This document shows, one piece after another, positions 49,575-57,570 of a DNA stretch of 64,000 bases; positions within the stretch are counted from its first letter, which is position 1, and every line of letters begins with the position of its first letter. The stretch is from contig NZ_CP184360.1 in the NCBI RefSeq assembly GCF_048595755.1, positions 2,170,001-2,234,000 of the forward strand. The letters run 5' to 3'. Both the position numbers and the translations under genes were made by a program. This stretch comes from Luteococcus sp048595755. GTDB taxonomy: Bacteria > Actinomycetota > Actinomycetes > Propionibacteriales > Propionibacteriaceae. The notes below the pieces were generated by a model. That model searched no databases. It was not told where the DNA came from and saw only the letters and a list, made by a program, of their open reading frames with translations.

Positions 49575-51158
49575 TCACAGCGGAATGTTGCCGTGCTTCT
49601 TCGGGGGCAGCACCTCGCGCTTGGTGCGCAGCAGGCGAAGCACCCGGATGACCTCCGCACGGGTCTCGTGCGGGTAGATGATCTGGTCGACGTAGCCGCG
49701 CTCCGAGGCGACGTACGGATTGGCCAGCTCATTGTTGTAGTCGTCGATGAGCTCCTTGCGGCGTTCCGCCTTGGCCTGCTCGTCCTCGATCGCGGCCAGT
49801 TCCTTCTTGTAGAGGATGTCGACCGCGCCCTCGGCACCCATCACGGCGATCTGCGCGGTGGGCCAGGCCAAGTTGATGTCGGCGCCCAGGTGCTTGGAGC
49901 CCATCACGTCGTAGGCACCGCCGTAGGCCTTGCGGGTGATGACCGTCAGCAGCGGCACGGTCGCCTCGGCGTAGGCGTAGATCAGCTTGGCGCCACGACG
50001 GATGATGCCCTGGTGCTCCTGGTCCACGCCGGGCAGGAAGCCCGGGGTGTCGACGAAGGTCAGCACCGGGATGTTGAAGCAGTCGCAGGTGCGCACGAAA
50101 CGAGCGGCCTTCTCGGAGGCGTCGATGTCCAGGCAGCCGGCGAACTGCATCGGCTGGTTGGCCACGACGCCGATCGAACGACCCTCGATGCGGCCGAAGC
50201 CACAGATGATGTTCTGCGCGAAGAGCGGGTGCACCTCGAGGAACTCGTCGTCGTCCAGCACCGTGCGGATGATCTCGCGCATGTCATAGGGCTGGTTCGG
50301 GGAGTCCGGGATCAGCGTGGTGAGCTTGCGGTCGTGGTCGGTGATGGTGAGGTCGACCTCCTCCTCGTCGAAGACGGGAGGATCCTCCAGGTTGTTCTGC
50401 GGCAGGTAGCTGAGCAGCTCGCGCACGTACTCCAGGGCGTCGTTCTCGTCCGCGGCAAGGTAGTGCGAGTTGCCCGACTTGGTGTTGTGGGTGCGGGCGC
50501 CGCCCAGCTCCTCGAGGCTGACGTCCTCGCCGGTGACGGTCTTGATGACGGCCGGGCCGGTGATGAACATCTGGGAGGTCTTGTCGACCATGATGGTGAA
50601 GTCGGTCAGGGCGGGGGAGTAGACATGGCCACCGGCCGCAGCGCCCATGATCAGGCTGATCTGCGGGATCACGCCCGACGCGTGGGTGTTGCGGCGGAAG
50701 ATCTCGCCGTACAGGCCCAGCGAGACGACGCCTTCCTGGATGCGGGCGCCGCCGCCCTCGTTGATGCCGATCAGGGGCACGCCGGTCTTGATCGCGAAGT
50801 CGATGATCTTGACGATCTTCTCGCCGTAGACCTGGCCGAGCGCGCCGCCGAAGATGGCGACGTCCTGGCTGAAGACACAGACCGGGCGGCCATTGATGGC
50901 ACCCATGCCGACGATGACACCATCGCCGTACGGTCGCTTCTTCTCCAGGCCGAAGGCCGTGGAACGGTGACGAGAGAACTCGTCCAGCTCGGCGAAGGTT
51001 CCCTCGTCGAGCAACGCGAGCACGCGCTCGCGAGCTGTCATCTTGCCCTTGGCATGCTGCTTCTCGACGGCCGCGGGCGATGCGGCATTGACAGCGGCGT
51101 CAATGCGGCGACCCAGATCGGCGATCTTTCCAGCGGTGGTGTGGATGTCGATCTCCAT
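49575..51158 (-). CDS. accD5: Acyl-CoA carboxylase beta chain (propionyl-CoA type)
   Basis: 527-residue carboxyltransferase subunit. N-terminal half: GKMTARERVLALLDEGTFAELDEFSRHRS and the oxyanion loop INEGGGARIQEG; C-terminal half: TFVDTPGFLPGVDQEHQGIIRRGAKLIYAYAEATVPLLTVITRKAYGGAYDVMGSKHLGAD, the conserved Gly-Ala oxyanion hole. Moves the carboxyl from biotin to propionyl-CoA (methylmalonyl-CoA) or acetyl-CoA. Leaderless: TAGGGT (51170-51165) is six bases before the ATG. Divergent from birA, which makes the biotin-enzyme link on AccA3. Confidence 0.94.
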   Translation of the reverse strand: MEIDIHTTAGKIADLGRRIDAAVNAASPAAVEKQHAKGKMTARERVLALLDEGTFAELDEFSRHRSTAFGLEKKRPYGDGVIVGMGAINGRPVCVFSQDVAIFGGALGQVYGEKIVKIIDFAIKTGVPLIGINEGGGARIQEGVVSLGLYGEIFRRNTHASGVIPQISLIMGAAAGGHVYSPALTDFTIMVDKTSQMFITGPAVIKTVTGEDVSLEELGGARTHNTKSGNSHYLAADENDALEYVRELLSYLPQNNLEDPPVFDEEEVDLTITDHDRKLTTLIPDSPNQPYDMREIIRTVLDDDEFLEVHPLFAQNIICGFGRIEGRSIGVVANQPMQFAGCLDIDASEKAARFVRTCDCFNIPVLTFVDTPGFLPGVDQEHQGIIRRGAKLIYAYAEATVPLLTVITRKAYGGAYDVMGSKHLGADINLAWPTAQIAVMGAEGAVDILYKKELAAIEDEQAKAERRKELIDDYNNELANPYVASERGYVDQIIYPHETRAEVIRVLRLLRTKREVLPPKKHGNIPL

Positions 51159-51164
51159 GAGGCG

Positions 51165-51230
51165 ACCCTAGCGGGAAATGGGCCTGCCCGCACCGGGTCA
51201 TTGGGCAATTCCATCCCTCGGGACTAGCGT
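51165..51230. promoter_or_regulatory. Divergent leaderless promoters, accD5 and birA
   Basis: TAGGGT on the minus strand (51170-51165) for accD5; TTGGGC (51201-51206), an 18-base spacer and TAGCGT (51225-51230) for birA, seven bases before its ATG. I see no palindrome, so no BirA-type operator. Confidence 0.6.
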
Positions 51231-51237
51231 TTCCGCC

Positions 51238-52035
51238 ATGACAGCCACCGATCCGCTCGACCTTGCCCGTCTGCGAAGTCTGCTCGCCCCGGTGGCGCTG
51301 TGGCGCGAGGTTCGCTGGGTGCCCAGCACCGGCAGCACCAATGCCGATCTGGCGGCGCTGGCCAGGGCGACGGCCGAGACGGGCACGGTGCTGGTCAGCG
51401 AGGAGCAGACGGCGGGGCGGGGCCGCTTCGAGCGTCGCTGGGAGACACCGGCCGGGGCTGCGGTGGCCTATTCGGTGCTGCTGCGTCCCACCCGCCCGCC
51501 GCAGGACTGGGGCTGGCTCTCGCTGCTGGCAGGGGTTGCGGTGGCCACCGGCATCGAACGAGCCACCGGAGCGGCCCCGGGGCGAGTGGAGCTGAAGTGG
51601 CCCAATGACGTCCTGGTGGACGGCCGCAAGGTGTGCGGCATCCTCTCGGAGCGCATCGACTCGCTCCACGGTGCTGCCGCAGTGGTCGGGATGGGGCTGA
51701 ACCTCTCGCTGTCGCAGGACGAGCTCCCCGTGCCCACCGCGACGTCGTTGGCCCTGGCCGGCCTGCCGGTCGACAAGGCGGAGGTGCTGGGGGCGATCCT
51801 CACCGAGTTCGCGCGCCTCTTCGAGGGGTGGGAGCGCCGCGGCGAGCTGCACGACGACTACGAGCAGCGCTGTGACTCCATCGGCCGGCCCCTGCGGGTG
51901 ATGCTGGACTCCACCACCACCGTGCACGGCATGGGGGAGCGGGTTGACGAGTTCGGACGCCTGGTGGTGCGCACCGAGCAGGGCCTGCAGGCCTTCAGCG
52001 CGGGAGACGTCTTCCACCTGCGCCCCCAGCCCTAG
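51238..52035 (+). CDS. birA: Biotin-[acetyl-CoA-carboxylase] ligase, monofunctional
   Basis: 265 residues. Activates biotin with ATP and attaches it to the BCCP lysine of AccA3. Motifs: VPSTGSTNADL, the biotin loop EEQTAGRGRFERRW, LKWPNDVLVDGRKVCGILSER (catalytic Lys) and GMGLNLS. No N-terminal DNA-binding helix is present, so unlike E. coli BirA it cannot be a repressor. A C-terminal SH3-like domain is present. Its stop is three bases from that of the convergent PH-domain gene. Confidence 0.94.
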   Translation: MTATDPLDLARLRSLLAPVALWREVRWVPSTGSTNADLAALARATAETGTVLVSEEQTAGRGRFERRWETPAGAAVAYSVLLRPTRPPQDWGWLSLLAGVAVATGIERATGAAPGRVELKWPNDVLVDGRKVCGILSERIDSLHGAAAVVGMGLNLSLSQDELPVPTATSLALAGLPVDKAEVLGAILTEFARLFEGWERRGELHDDYEQRCDSIGRPLRVMLDSTTTVHGMGERVDEFGRLVVRTEQGLQAFSAGDVFHLRPQP

Positions 52036-52038
52036 GGG

Positions 52039-52575
52039 TCAGTCGAGGTATTCCTGCAGGTAGGGGTCCTGCGTCCCCGGTGCGGGGGTGCTGAAGATCA
52101 GCTCCGAGAGCAGTACGTGCACGTCCTCCACGTGGGGCACGTCCCTCATCCACACCGGATCCTCTGCCGCGGTGGTGAGTTTCAGGGTGCCACAGCCCAG
52201 CAGGCGGTCGATCAGGCCGCGCTCGCTGGCGATGTCATTGATGCGGGTCAACGGCAGGTCGTGACTGGTGCGGGTGAGGATGCCCTGCCGGTGGATCAGC
52301 CGTCGCGTGGTGAGGGTCCAGGTGTTCGACCACCACCGCAGCACGGGGAGCAGGCACAGCGCCAGGAAGAGCAGACCAGCCAGCGCCAGCACGGCCCACG
52401 GACCCCACGGTTCGGCCTCCACCGGCATCATCGCAAGGGCCGTTCCCAGCCCGACGGCGATCAACACCAGTGCCAGGGCGGGCCACAGCAGGGCCTTCAG
52501 GTGGGTGTGCATGCGACGCACCACCTGCTCGTCGGAGCCGATGTGCCTCGGGGTGCGTGGTGGTCTACGGGCCAT
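52039..52575 (-). CDS. Bacterial PH-domain membrane protein (bPH2)
   Basis: 178 residues. Two helices (LLWPALALVLIAVGLGTALAMM and WGPWAVLALAGLLFLALCLL) followed by a bPH2 domain: WTLTTRRLIHRQGILTRTSHDLPLTRINDIASERGLIDRLLGCGTLKLTTA. The same gene sits between birA and purK in mycobacteria (Rv3278c). Function unknown. Leaderless: TACGCT (52588-52583) is seven bases before the ATG, divergent from purK. Confidence 0.88.
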   Translation of the reverse strand: MARRPPRTPRHIGSDEQVVRRMHTHLKALLWPALALVLIAVGLGTALAMMPVEAEPWGPWAVLALAGLLFLALCLLPVLRWWSNTWTLTTRRLIHRQGILTRTSHDLPLTRINDIASERGLIDRLLGCGTLKLTTAAEDPVWMRDVPHVEDVHVLLSELIFSTPAPGTQDPYLQEYLD

Positions 52576-52582
52576 GACTGCC

Positions 52583-52613
52583 AGCGTAGTTGGCCGCTGG
52601 GGCACGATAGTCT
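52583..52613. promoter_or_regulatory. Divergent leaderless promoters, PH-domain gene and purK
   Basis: TACGCT minus (52588-52583) and TAGTCT plus (52608-52613), each seven bases from its start codon; the boxes are 19 bases apart, so the two promoters probably interfere with each other. Confidence 0.6.
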
Positions 52614-52620
52614 CGCTCCC

Positions 52621-53808
52621 GTGACTCGTCCCTACACCATTGGCATCATTGGCGGAGGGCAGCTGGCGCGCATGATGCACCAGGCCTCGATCGGGCTGGG
52701 AATCCGCGTCCGGCTGCTCGCCGAGGGCCCCGACGTCTCGGCCGCGCAGGTGGTGCGCGACGTGAGCGTCGGGGACTACACCAACCACGACGAACTGCTG
52801 GACTTCGCCCGCGGCTGCGACGTGATCACCTTCGATCACGAGCACGTGCCGGTGGACCTGCTGCGCGCCGTCGAGGCCGAGGGCGTCGCCGTGCGGCCCG
52901 GCCCCGACGCGCTGGTGCACGCCCAGGACAAGGCCGTGATGCGTCAGCGGATGGCGGAGCTGGGTGCTCCCAACCCCACCTTCCAGATCTGCCGGGAACA
53001 GGCCGACCTGGTGGCCTTCGGCGATCGCATCGGCTGGCCGGTGATCGCCAAGATCTCCCGCGGCGGCTACGACGGAAAGGGCGTCTGGAAGATCGACGGC
53101 CCGCAGGATGCGGCCGAACCCTTCGAGGTGATCTCCCGGGCGGGCAGCACCGTCGACGGCGGCACCATCAGCCGCGAGGGCGTCGTGATCGTCGCGGAGG
53201 AGTTCGTCGACTTCCGTCGCGAACTGTCCTGCGTGGTGGCCCGCTCGCCCGAGGGACAGGCCGTCGCCTATCCCGTCACCGAGACGGTCCAGACCGGCGG
53301 CATCTGCACCGAGACCATCAGCCCCGCCCCCGAGCTGGACGAGGCCCAGGCCAGCGAATTGCAGCAGCTGGCGCTGCGGATCGCCGGGGAGCTGGGCGTC
53401 GTGGGCCTGCTGGCCGTCGAGCTGATGCAGCGCACCGACGGCTCCGTGGTGGTGAACGAGCTGGCGATGCGCCCGCACAACACCGCGCACTGGACCATCG
53501 ACGGGGCCCACACCAGCCAGTTCGAGAACCACGTCCGCGCCGTGCTCGACCTGCCCCTGGGCGATCCGGGCCTGCGCGAACCCCACGTGGTGATGACCAA
53601 TGTGCTGGGCGGCACCGAGGAGGACCTCACCGGAGCCCTGCAGCACGTCTACGCCCGAGACCGAAAGGTGCGCGTCCACCTGTACGGAAAGGGCGTCAAA
53701 CCGGGCCGCAAGGTGGGCCACGCCACCGCCTTCGGCGACGACCTCGACGAGGTCACCAAGCGCGCCCGGCATGCCGCCGGGTACCTGATGGGAGATCATG
53801 ATGCCTGA
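52621..53808 (+). CDS. purK: N5-carboxyaminoimidazole ribonucleotide synthase
   Basis: 395-residue ATP-grasp enzyme of purine synthesis; makes N5-CAIR from AIR, bicarbonate and ATP. N-terminal IIGGGQLARMMHQASIGLGI, ATP-binding VIAKISRGGYDGKGVWKI, EEFVDFRRELSCVVARSPEG and NELAMRPHNTAHWTIDGAHTSQFENH are all present. GTG start, leaderless. It overlaps purE by 11 bases, so the product is passed straight to the next enzyme's operon partner. Confidence 0.95.
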   Translation: MTRPYTIGIIGGGQLARMMHQASIGLGIRVRLLAEGPDVSAAQVVRDVSVGDYTNHDELLDFARGCDVITFDHEHVPVDLLRAVEAEGVAVRPGPDALVHAQDKAVMRQRMAELGAPNPTFQICREQADLVAFGDRIGWPVIAKISRGGYDGKGVWKIDGPQDAAEPFEVISRAGSTVDGGTISREGVVIVAEEFVDFRRELSCVVARSPEGQAVAYPVTETVQTGGICTETISPAPELDEAQASELQQLALRIAGELGVVGLLAVELMQRTDGSVVVNELAMRPHNTAHWTIDGAHTSQFENHVRAVLDLPLGDPGLREPHVVMTNVLGGTEEDLTGALQHVYARDRKVRVHLYGKGVKPGRKVGHATAFGDDLDEVTKRARHAAGYLMGDHDA

Positions 53809-54358
53809 CCGCACCAGGGCCGACGTGCCCGCCCCGCTGACCGTCCTTCCCACTGCCGATCGGCCGTCGCCGGTGGTGGGGATCGTGATGGGTTCCGACT
53901 CCGACTGGCCCACCATGGAGGCTGCCACCGCAGCCCTGGACGAGTTCGGCATCGGCTGGGAGGCCGACGTGGTCAGCGCCCACCGGATGCCGGAGGACAT
54001 GGTGACCTACGGCCGTGAGGCCCACACCCGGGGCCTGCGCTGCATCATCGCCGGCGCTGGGGGAGCGGCCCACCTGCCGGGCATGCTCGCCTCGCTGACC
54101 CCGCTGCCGGTGATCGGCGTGCCGGTGCCGCTGAAGTACCTGGACGGGATGGACTCGCTGCTCAGCATCGTGCAGATGCCCGCTGGCGTGCCCGTCGCGA
54201 CGGTGAGCATCGGCAATGCCCGCAATGCCGGCCTGCTGGCCGCCCGGATGATCGCCGCCGGTGACGCCGAGCTGACCCAGAAGATGCTGGACTTCCAGGC
54301 CAGCCTGCGTGACCAGGCGATGGCCAAGGGCGAGAAGGTGCGCCAGCACAACCGCTAG
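53798..54358 (+). CDS. purE: N5-CAIR mutase
   Basis: 186 residues (ATG 53798; ATG 53801 one codon later is equally likely). Converts N5-CAIR to CAIR. VGIVMGSDSDWPTMEAA, the catalytic-type VVSAHRMPEDM, and IIAGAGGAAHLPGMLASLTPLPVIGVPVPL are the class I PurE hallmarks. GGAGA is seven bases upstream. Its stop overlaps the stop of the convergent ABC permease by four bases, so no terminator space exists. Confidence 0.95.
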   Translation: MMPDRTRADVPAPLTVLPTADRPSPVVGIVMGSDSDWPTMEAATAALDEFGIGWEADVVSAHRMPEDMVTYGREAHTRGLRCIIAGAGGAAHLPGMLASLTPLPVIGVPVPLKYLDGMDSLLSIVQMPAGVPVATVSIGNARNAGLLAARMIAAGDAELTQKMLDFQASLRDQAMAKGEKVRQHNR

Positions 54359-55962
54359 GCGGGAATGCCGCGCCTGCGGTAACCCACCAGCCCGAGCAGG
54401 AGCAGGACGACGGCCAGGGCGGACTCGACGGCGAAGGCCGTCCAGTCCATCGGGTCGCGCGGCAGGTGGGCCAGGTGACCCCACGGTTGCAGCCGCACCA
54501 GCCAGTCGGGCAGGTCGAAGAGCACGGCGAACCAGGTGCAGAACATCGTCCAGCCCAGCACCAGCCAGACCAGTGACCCCAGGCGGGGCAGCCAACCGAT
54601 CAGCAGCATCGCGATCCCGATGACCAGGACCAGGCCCGGCAGCAGGCCGGCGGAGGTGCGCAGGTACTGGCCGACCAGGGACCACTCGCCCTGGTGCTGT
54701 GCCTGCGCCAGCGGCATCGACGCACCGACGGCCAGGAAGGCCACGCAGGAGCCGACGAGCGCGAGGACCAGGTGGCTGAGCGCCAGGCTCCAGCGACTGG
54801 TGGCCGTCGCCAGCAGTTGTTCGGCGTGGCCACGGGTCTCCTCGGTGCGCAGCCGGGCCAGCAGTGAGGCCGCCATGATGGCCACCACCGTGCCCATGAT
54901 GGCGATCATCGCCACGTAGAAGGACAGCTGCAGGTTGGCCGAACCGCCCATCTTCTGCAGCATCTCGCCCAGCTGCGGATTGGCGGTCAGGGACTTGTCC
55001 ATCTGGCTCATGATCGAGCCGATGCCTGCCGAGCAGACCACCACGCCCACCAGCCAGCCCAGCAGGGCACCGCGCTGCAACCGCCAGGCCAGGCCCCAGG
55101 CGCCATTCATCCAGCCCGGGGCCTCGGCACGTCCGGGGGCGCTCTGCCGCAGCCCCGCCAGGTGGTCGCGGGCTGATTCGAGCCGGAAGGCCAGCGCCAC
55201 CAGCAGCACGGACAGGGTCAGGGGCAGCAAGAGGACCCACCACCGTTCGTCGGAGAAGGGGCGCACCAGCATGCCCCACTCCAGCGGGATGGCCCAGCGC
55301 AGGGTCGCGTAGGAGGCGTCGGGGCCGGCGCCGTCGACGACCATCCGCAGCAGGAACATCCCGCCCCAGAACAGGCCGAGCGTCCAGGCGCGGGCGCTGC
55401 GCGAATTCTCGAAGACCTGGGCGCACACCGCTCCGATCCCGACGAAGACCAGGCCCTCCACGGCGATGGCGGCCCCGGCGGCCACGGATCCGGCCAGCGG
55501 CAGACCGGCGGCAACCGCCCAGGCGGCGGTGACCACCGCCAGGAGCAGACAGCCGAGGGTGCACAGCAGCAGGGCGCCGGCCAGCGGAGCGTGTCGGCCG
55601 ATGGCTCCGGAGCGCAGCAGCTCCAGACGGCCTTCCTCCTCCTCGGCGCGGGTGGCCCGGATGATGCCGAAGCCACCCATCATGCCGGCGAACATGCTGG
55701 CGAAACCTCCCACGCGCCAGAAGACGAAGCCACCCTTGGTGTAGATGTCGAAGGCCGGCCCCAGCAGGGCCAGCATCGACGGGTTGGTGCGCAGCGGTTC
55801 CAGCGTCGCCCGAGGGTCGGTGCCGGGCGGGATGATGGTCTCGTACTGCGTGGAGGTCAGCGGCATCAGGCTGGCCAGACCGAGGATCCACAGCGCCCAG
55901 AAGAGCCAATTGCGCCGCAGCGCGAGCCGCAGCGTCGCCCGAGTTCCGGTGAGGGTGCTCAT
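54355..55962 (-). CDS. ABC-2 type exporter permease (tetronasin-like)
   Basis: 535 residues with about twelve helices in two halves, the size and layout of the fused ABC-2 permeases found next to drug-export ATPases (tetronasin resistance type). Opens MSTLTGTRATLRLALRRNWLFWALWILGLASLMPLTS; middle LNGAWGLAWRLQRGALLGW-type restart of the second half at about 295. It ends in a single Arg-rich stretch (VGYRRRGIPA). It overlaps the ATPase gene by four bases. The substrate is unknown. Confidence 0.85.
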   Translation of the reverse strand: MSTLTGTRATLRLALRRNWLFWALWILGLASLMPLTSTQYETIIPPGTDPRATLEPLRTNPSMLALLGPAFDIYTKGGFVFWRVGGFASMFAGMMGGFGIIRATRAEEEEGRLELLRSGAIGRHAPLAGALLLCTLGCLLLAVVTAAWAVAAGLPLAGSVAAGAAIAVEGLVFVGIGAVCAQVFENSRSARAWTLGLFWGGMFLLRMVVDGAGPDASYATLRWAIPLEWGMLVRPFSDERWWVLLLPLTLSVLLVALAFRLESARDHLAGLRQSAPGRAEAPGWMNGAWGLAWRLQRGALLGWLVGVVVCSAGIGSIMSQMDKSLTANPQLGEMLQKMGGSANLQLSFYVAMIAIMGTVVAIMAASLLARLRTEETRGHAEQLLATATSRWSLALSHLVLALVGSCVAFLAVGASMPLAQAQHQGEWSLVGQYLRTSAGLLPGLVLVIGIAMLLIGWLPRLGSLVWLVLGWTMFCTWFAVLFDLPDWLVRLQPWGHLAHLPRDPMDWTAFAVESALAVVLLLLGLVGYRRRGIPA

Positions 55963-56876
55963 CGCGTCGCCACCCCTTCCACAGGCCCAGGGGCCGTGTC
56001 GTAGTGGCTCAGGAAGAGCTCCTCAAGGGTGGGTGGGGCCGAGGTGAGGTTGCGCACCCCATGATGGGTGAGCACCGTGAGCACGGCATTCATCTGGTCT
56101 GCGTCGACGTGGGCGCGGATGCGGGTCCCCTCCACCTGCAGGTCGTGCACTCCCGGCAGGGTGGCCAGGCCCTCGGGGAGGCGGTCCAGCTCCGCGGTGA
56201 CCTGCAGGCTGTGCAGGTGGCGCAGCTCGTCGAGGGTGCCGCTCTCCACGATGCGCCCGGCACGGATGATGGAGACGTGGTCGCACAGCGCCTCCACTTC
56301 GGACAGGATGTGGGAGCTGAGCAGGACGGTGCGTCCCCGGTCGCGTTCGGCCCGGATGTGGTCGGTGAAGACGCGCTCCATCAGCGGGTCCAGGCCGCTG
56401 GTGGGCTCGTCGAGCAGCAGCAGGTCGACGTCGGAGGCCAGGGCGGCCACCAGCGCAACCTTCTGCCGGTTCCCCTTGGAATAGGTGCGGCCCTTCTTGC
56501 GAGGGTCGAGGTCGAAGGCGTCGATCAGTTCGGTGCGTCGAGTCTTGTCCAGCCCGCCACGGGCCCGGCCGAGGACATCGATGGCCTCGCCGCCGGTGAG
56601 GTTGGGCCACAGGCTCACGTCTCCCGGAACATAGGCCAGCCGACGGTGCAGCTCGGGGGCCTGGCCCCAGGGGTCACCTCCCAGCAGTCGTGCCGTGCCG
56701 CCGTCGGCGCGCAGCAGGCCGAGCAGGACGCGGATGGTGGTGGACTTGCCGGCGCCGTTGGGGCCGAGGAAGCCGTGCACCTGGCCGGTGGGGACTTCCA
56801 GGTCCAGCCCGTCGAGGGCGCGCAGCCTTCCGAAGGTCTTGACCAGGTCAATGGTCTGGATTGCGAGGTCGCTCAT
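55959..56876 (-). CDS. ABC exporter ATPase (drug-resistance type)
   Basis: 305 residues. Walker A GPNGAGKST (about 42-50), a KRR-free signature of the form YSKGNRQKVALVAALA, Walker B LLLLDEPTSGLDPLM, and the C-terminal drug-exporter domain (about 215-305). ATG 56876 is preceded by GGGAGA; its first 29 bases overlap the 3' end of tetR. With the permease it forms an exporter unit probably repressed by that regulator. Confidence 0.88.
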   Translation of the reverse strand: MSDLAIQTIDLVKTFGRLRALDGLDLEVPTGQVHGFLGPNGAGKSTTIRVLLGLLRADGGTARLLGGDPWGQAPELHRRLAYVPGDVSLWPNLTGGEAIDVLGRARGGLDKTRRTELIDAFDLDPRKKGRTYSKGNRQKVALVAALASDVDLLLLDEPTSGLDPLMERVFTDHIRAERDRGRTVLLSSHILSEVEALCDHVSIIRAGRIVESGTLDELRHLHSLQVTAELDRLPEGLATLPGVHDLQVEGTRIRAHVDADQMNAVLTVLTHHGVRNLTSAPPTLEELFLSHYDTAPGPVEGVATR

Positions 56877-57513
56877 TCCCGTCTCCCGGGGTTTCGGTGT
56901 TGGCGGCCTGCAATGCCTCCATATAGGCGGGCGTGAACAGGCCGTGGGTGAAGATTTCGGCAGCGACGAGTCCATAGCGTGTCGCAATCTGCGGATCGGA
57001 GAGTTCCCGCCCGCCCAGCCGGGTCGCGAACTGGCGCCCCATCATCATGAAGCCGAGCGAACTGGCCACCAGGAAGGCGATCGCCGCCTCGCGGTCGTCG
57101 GGAAGGTGGACCAGCCCGTTCTCCTCGGCCGCGACCAACAGCCTCTCGGTCGTCTCGGTGAGACGGTCGTAGATGCGCTCCGAGATGTCGCTGCCCTCCC
57201 GTAGTCCCATCACGAGGTAGTCCATGATCGGGGCCAGTTCGGGATGTTGGGCGAGGTAGTCGTCCATGGCTGGCTGGGGGCCGAGGGTGAGCAGCATCTT
57301 CTCCTGCTCGATGACCTCGACGGCCCAGTCGTCGCAGTGCGTTCGCAGCTGGTTCTTGCTGCCGAAGTGGTGAATCACGAGGCCGGGGGAGACGCCGGCA
57401 CGTGTGGCGATCTGGCGGATCGTCGTCTTCTCGAAACCCTGGAGTCCGAACAGTTCCAGGGCCGCCAAGCGGATGCGTGCCTGGGGCAGGAGATCGGCAG
57501 GGATTGAACTCAC
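56848..57513 (-). CDS. TetR-family regulator of the ABC exporter
   Basis: 221 residues. HTH at about 15-55: RIRLAALELFGLQGFEKTTIRQIATRAGVSPGLVIHHFGSKNQL. The remainder is a helical ligand domain (RLLVAAEENGLVHLPDDREAAIAFLVASSLG). GTG 57513 is set by TAATAT (57526-57521) seven bases upstream, giving a leaderless start; the open frame upstream crosses the operator and is not coding. It overlaps the ATPase gene, so it autoregulates the whole unit. Confidence 0.88.
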   Translation of the reverse strand: MSSIPADLLPQARIRLAALELFGLQGFEKTTIRQIATRAGVSPGLVIHHFGSKNQLRTHCDDWAVEVIEQEKMLLTLGPQPAMDDYLAQHPELAPIMDYLVMGLREGSDISERIYDRLTETTERLLVAAEENGLVHLPDDREAAIAFLVASSLGFMMMGRQFATRLGGRELSDPQIATRYGLVAAEIFTHGLFTPAYMEALQAANTETPGDGNERPRNPDH

Positions 57514-57542
57514 GTTCAAGATATTAAACGTGCGTTCAATCC
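57501..57542. promoter_or_regulatory. Large palindromic TetR operator around the tetR promoter
   Basis: Arms 57501-57516 and 57527-57542 match at 15 of 16 positions around a ten-base centre holding the TAATAT -10 box. Each arm contains a smaller site: TGAACTCACGTTCA (57505-57518) and, on the other strand, TGAACGCACGTTTA (57538-57525). The first site also covers the GTG start codon of tetR. Confidence 0.8.
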
Positions 57543-57570
57543 CCGTCAATGGTCCCCGCCCCAGGCCGCC

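Noticed and set aside
57514..57549. Upstream TTG start for the exporter's TetR gene
   Set aside because: It would translate across the operator and the -10 box; the GTG at 57513 fits the promoter and the family length.
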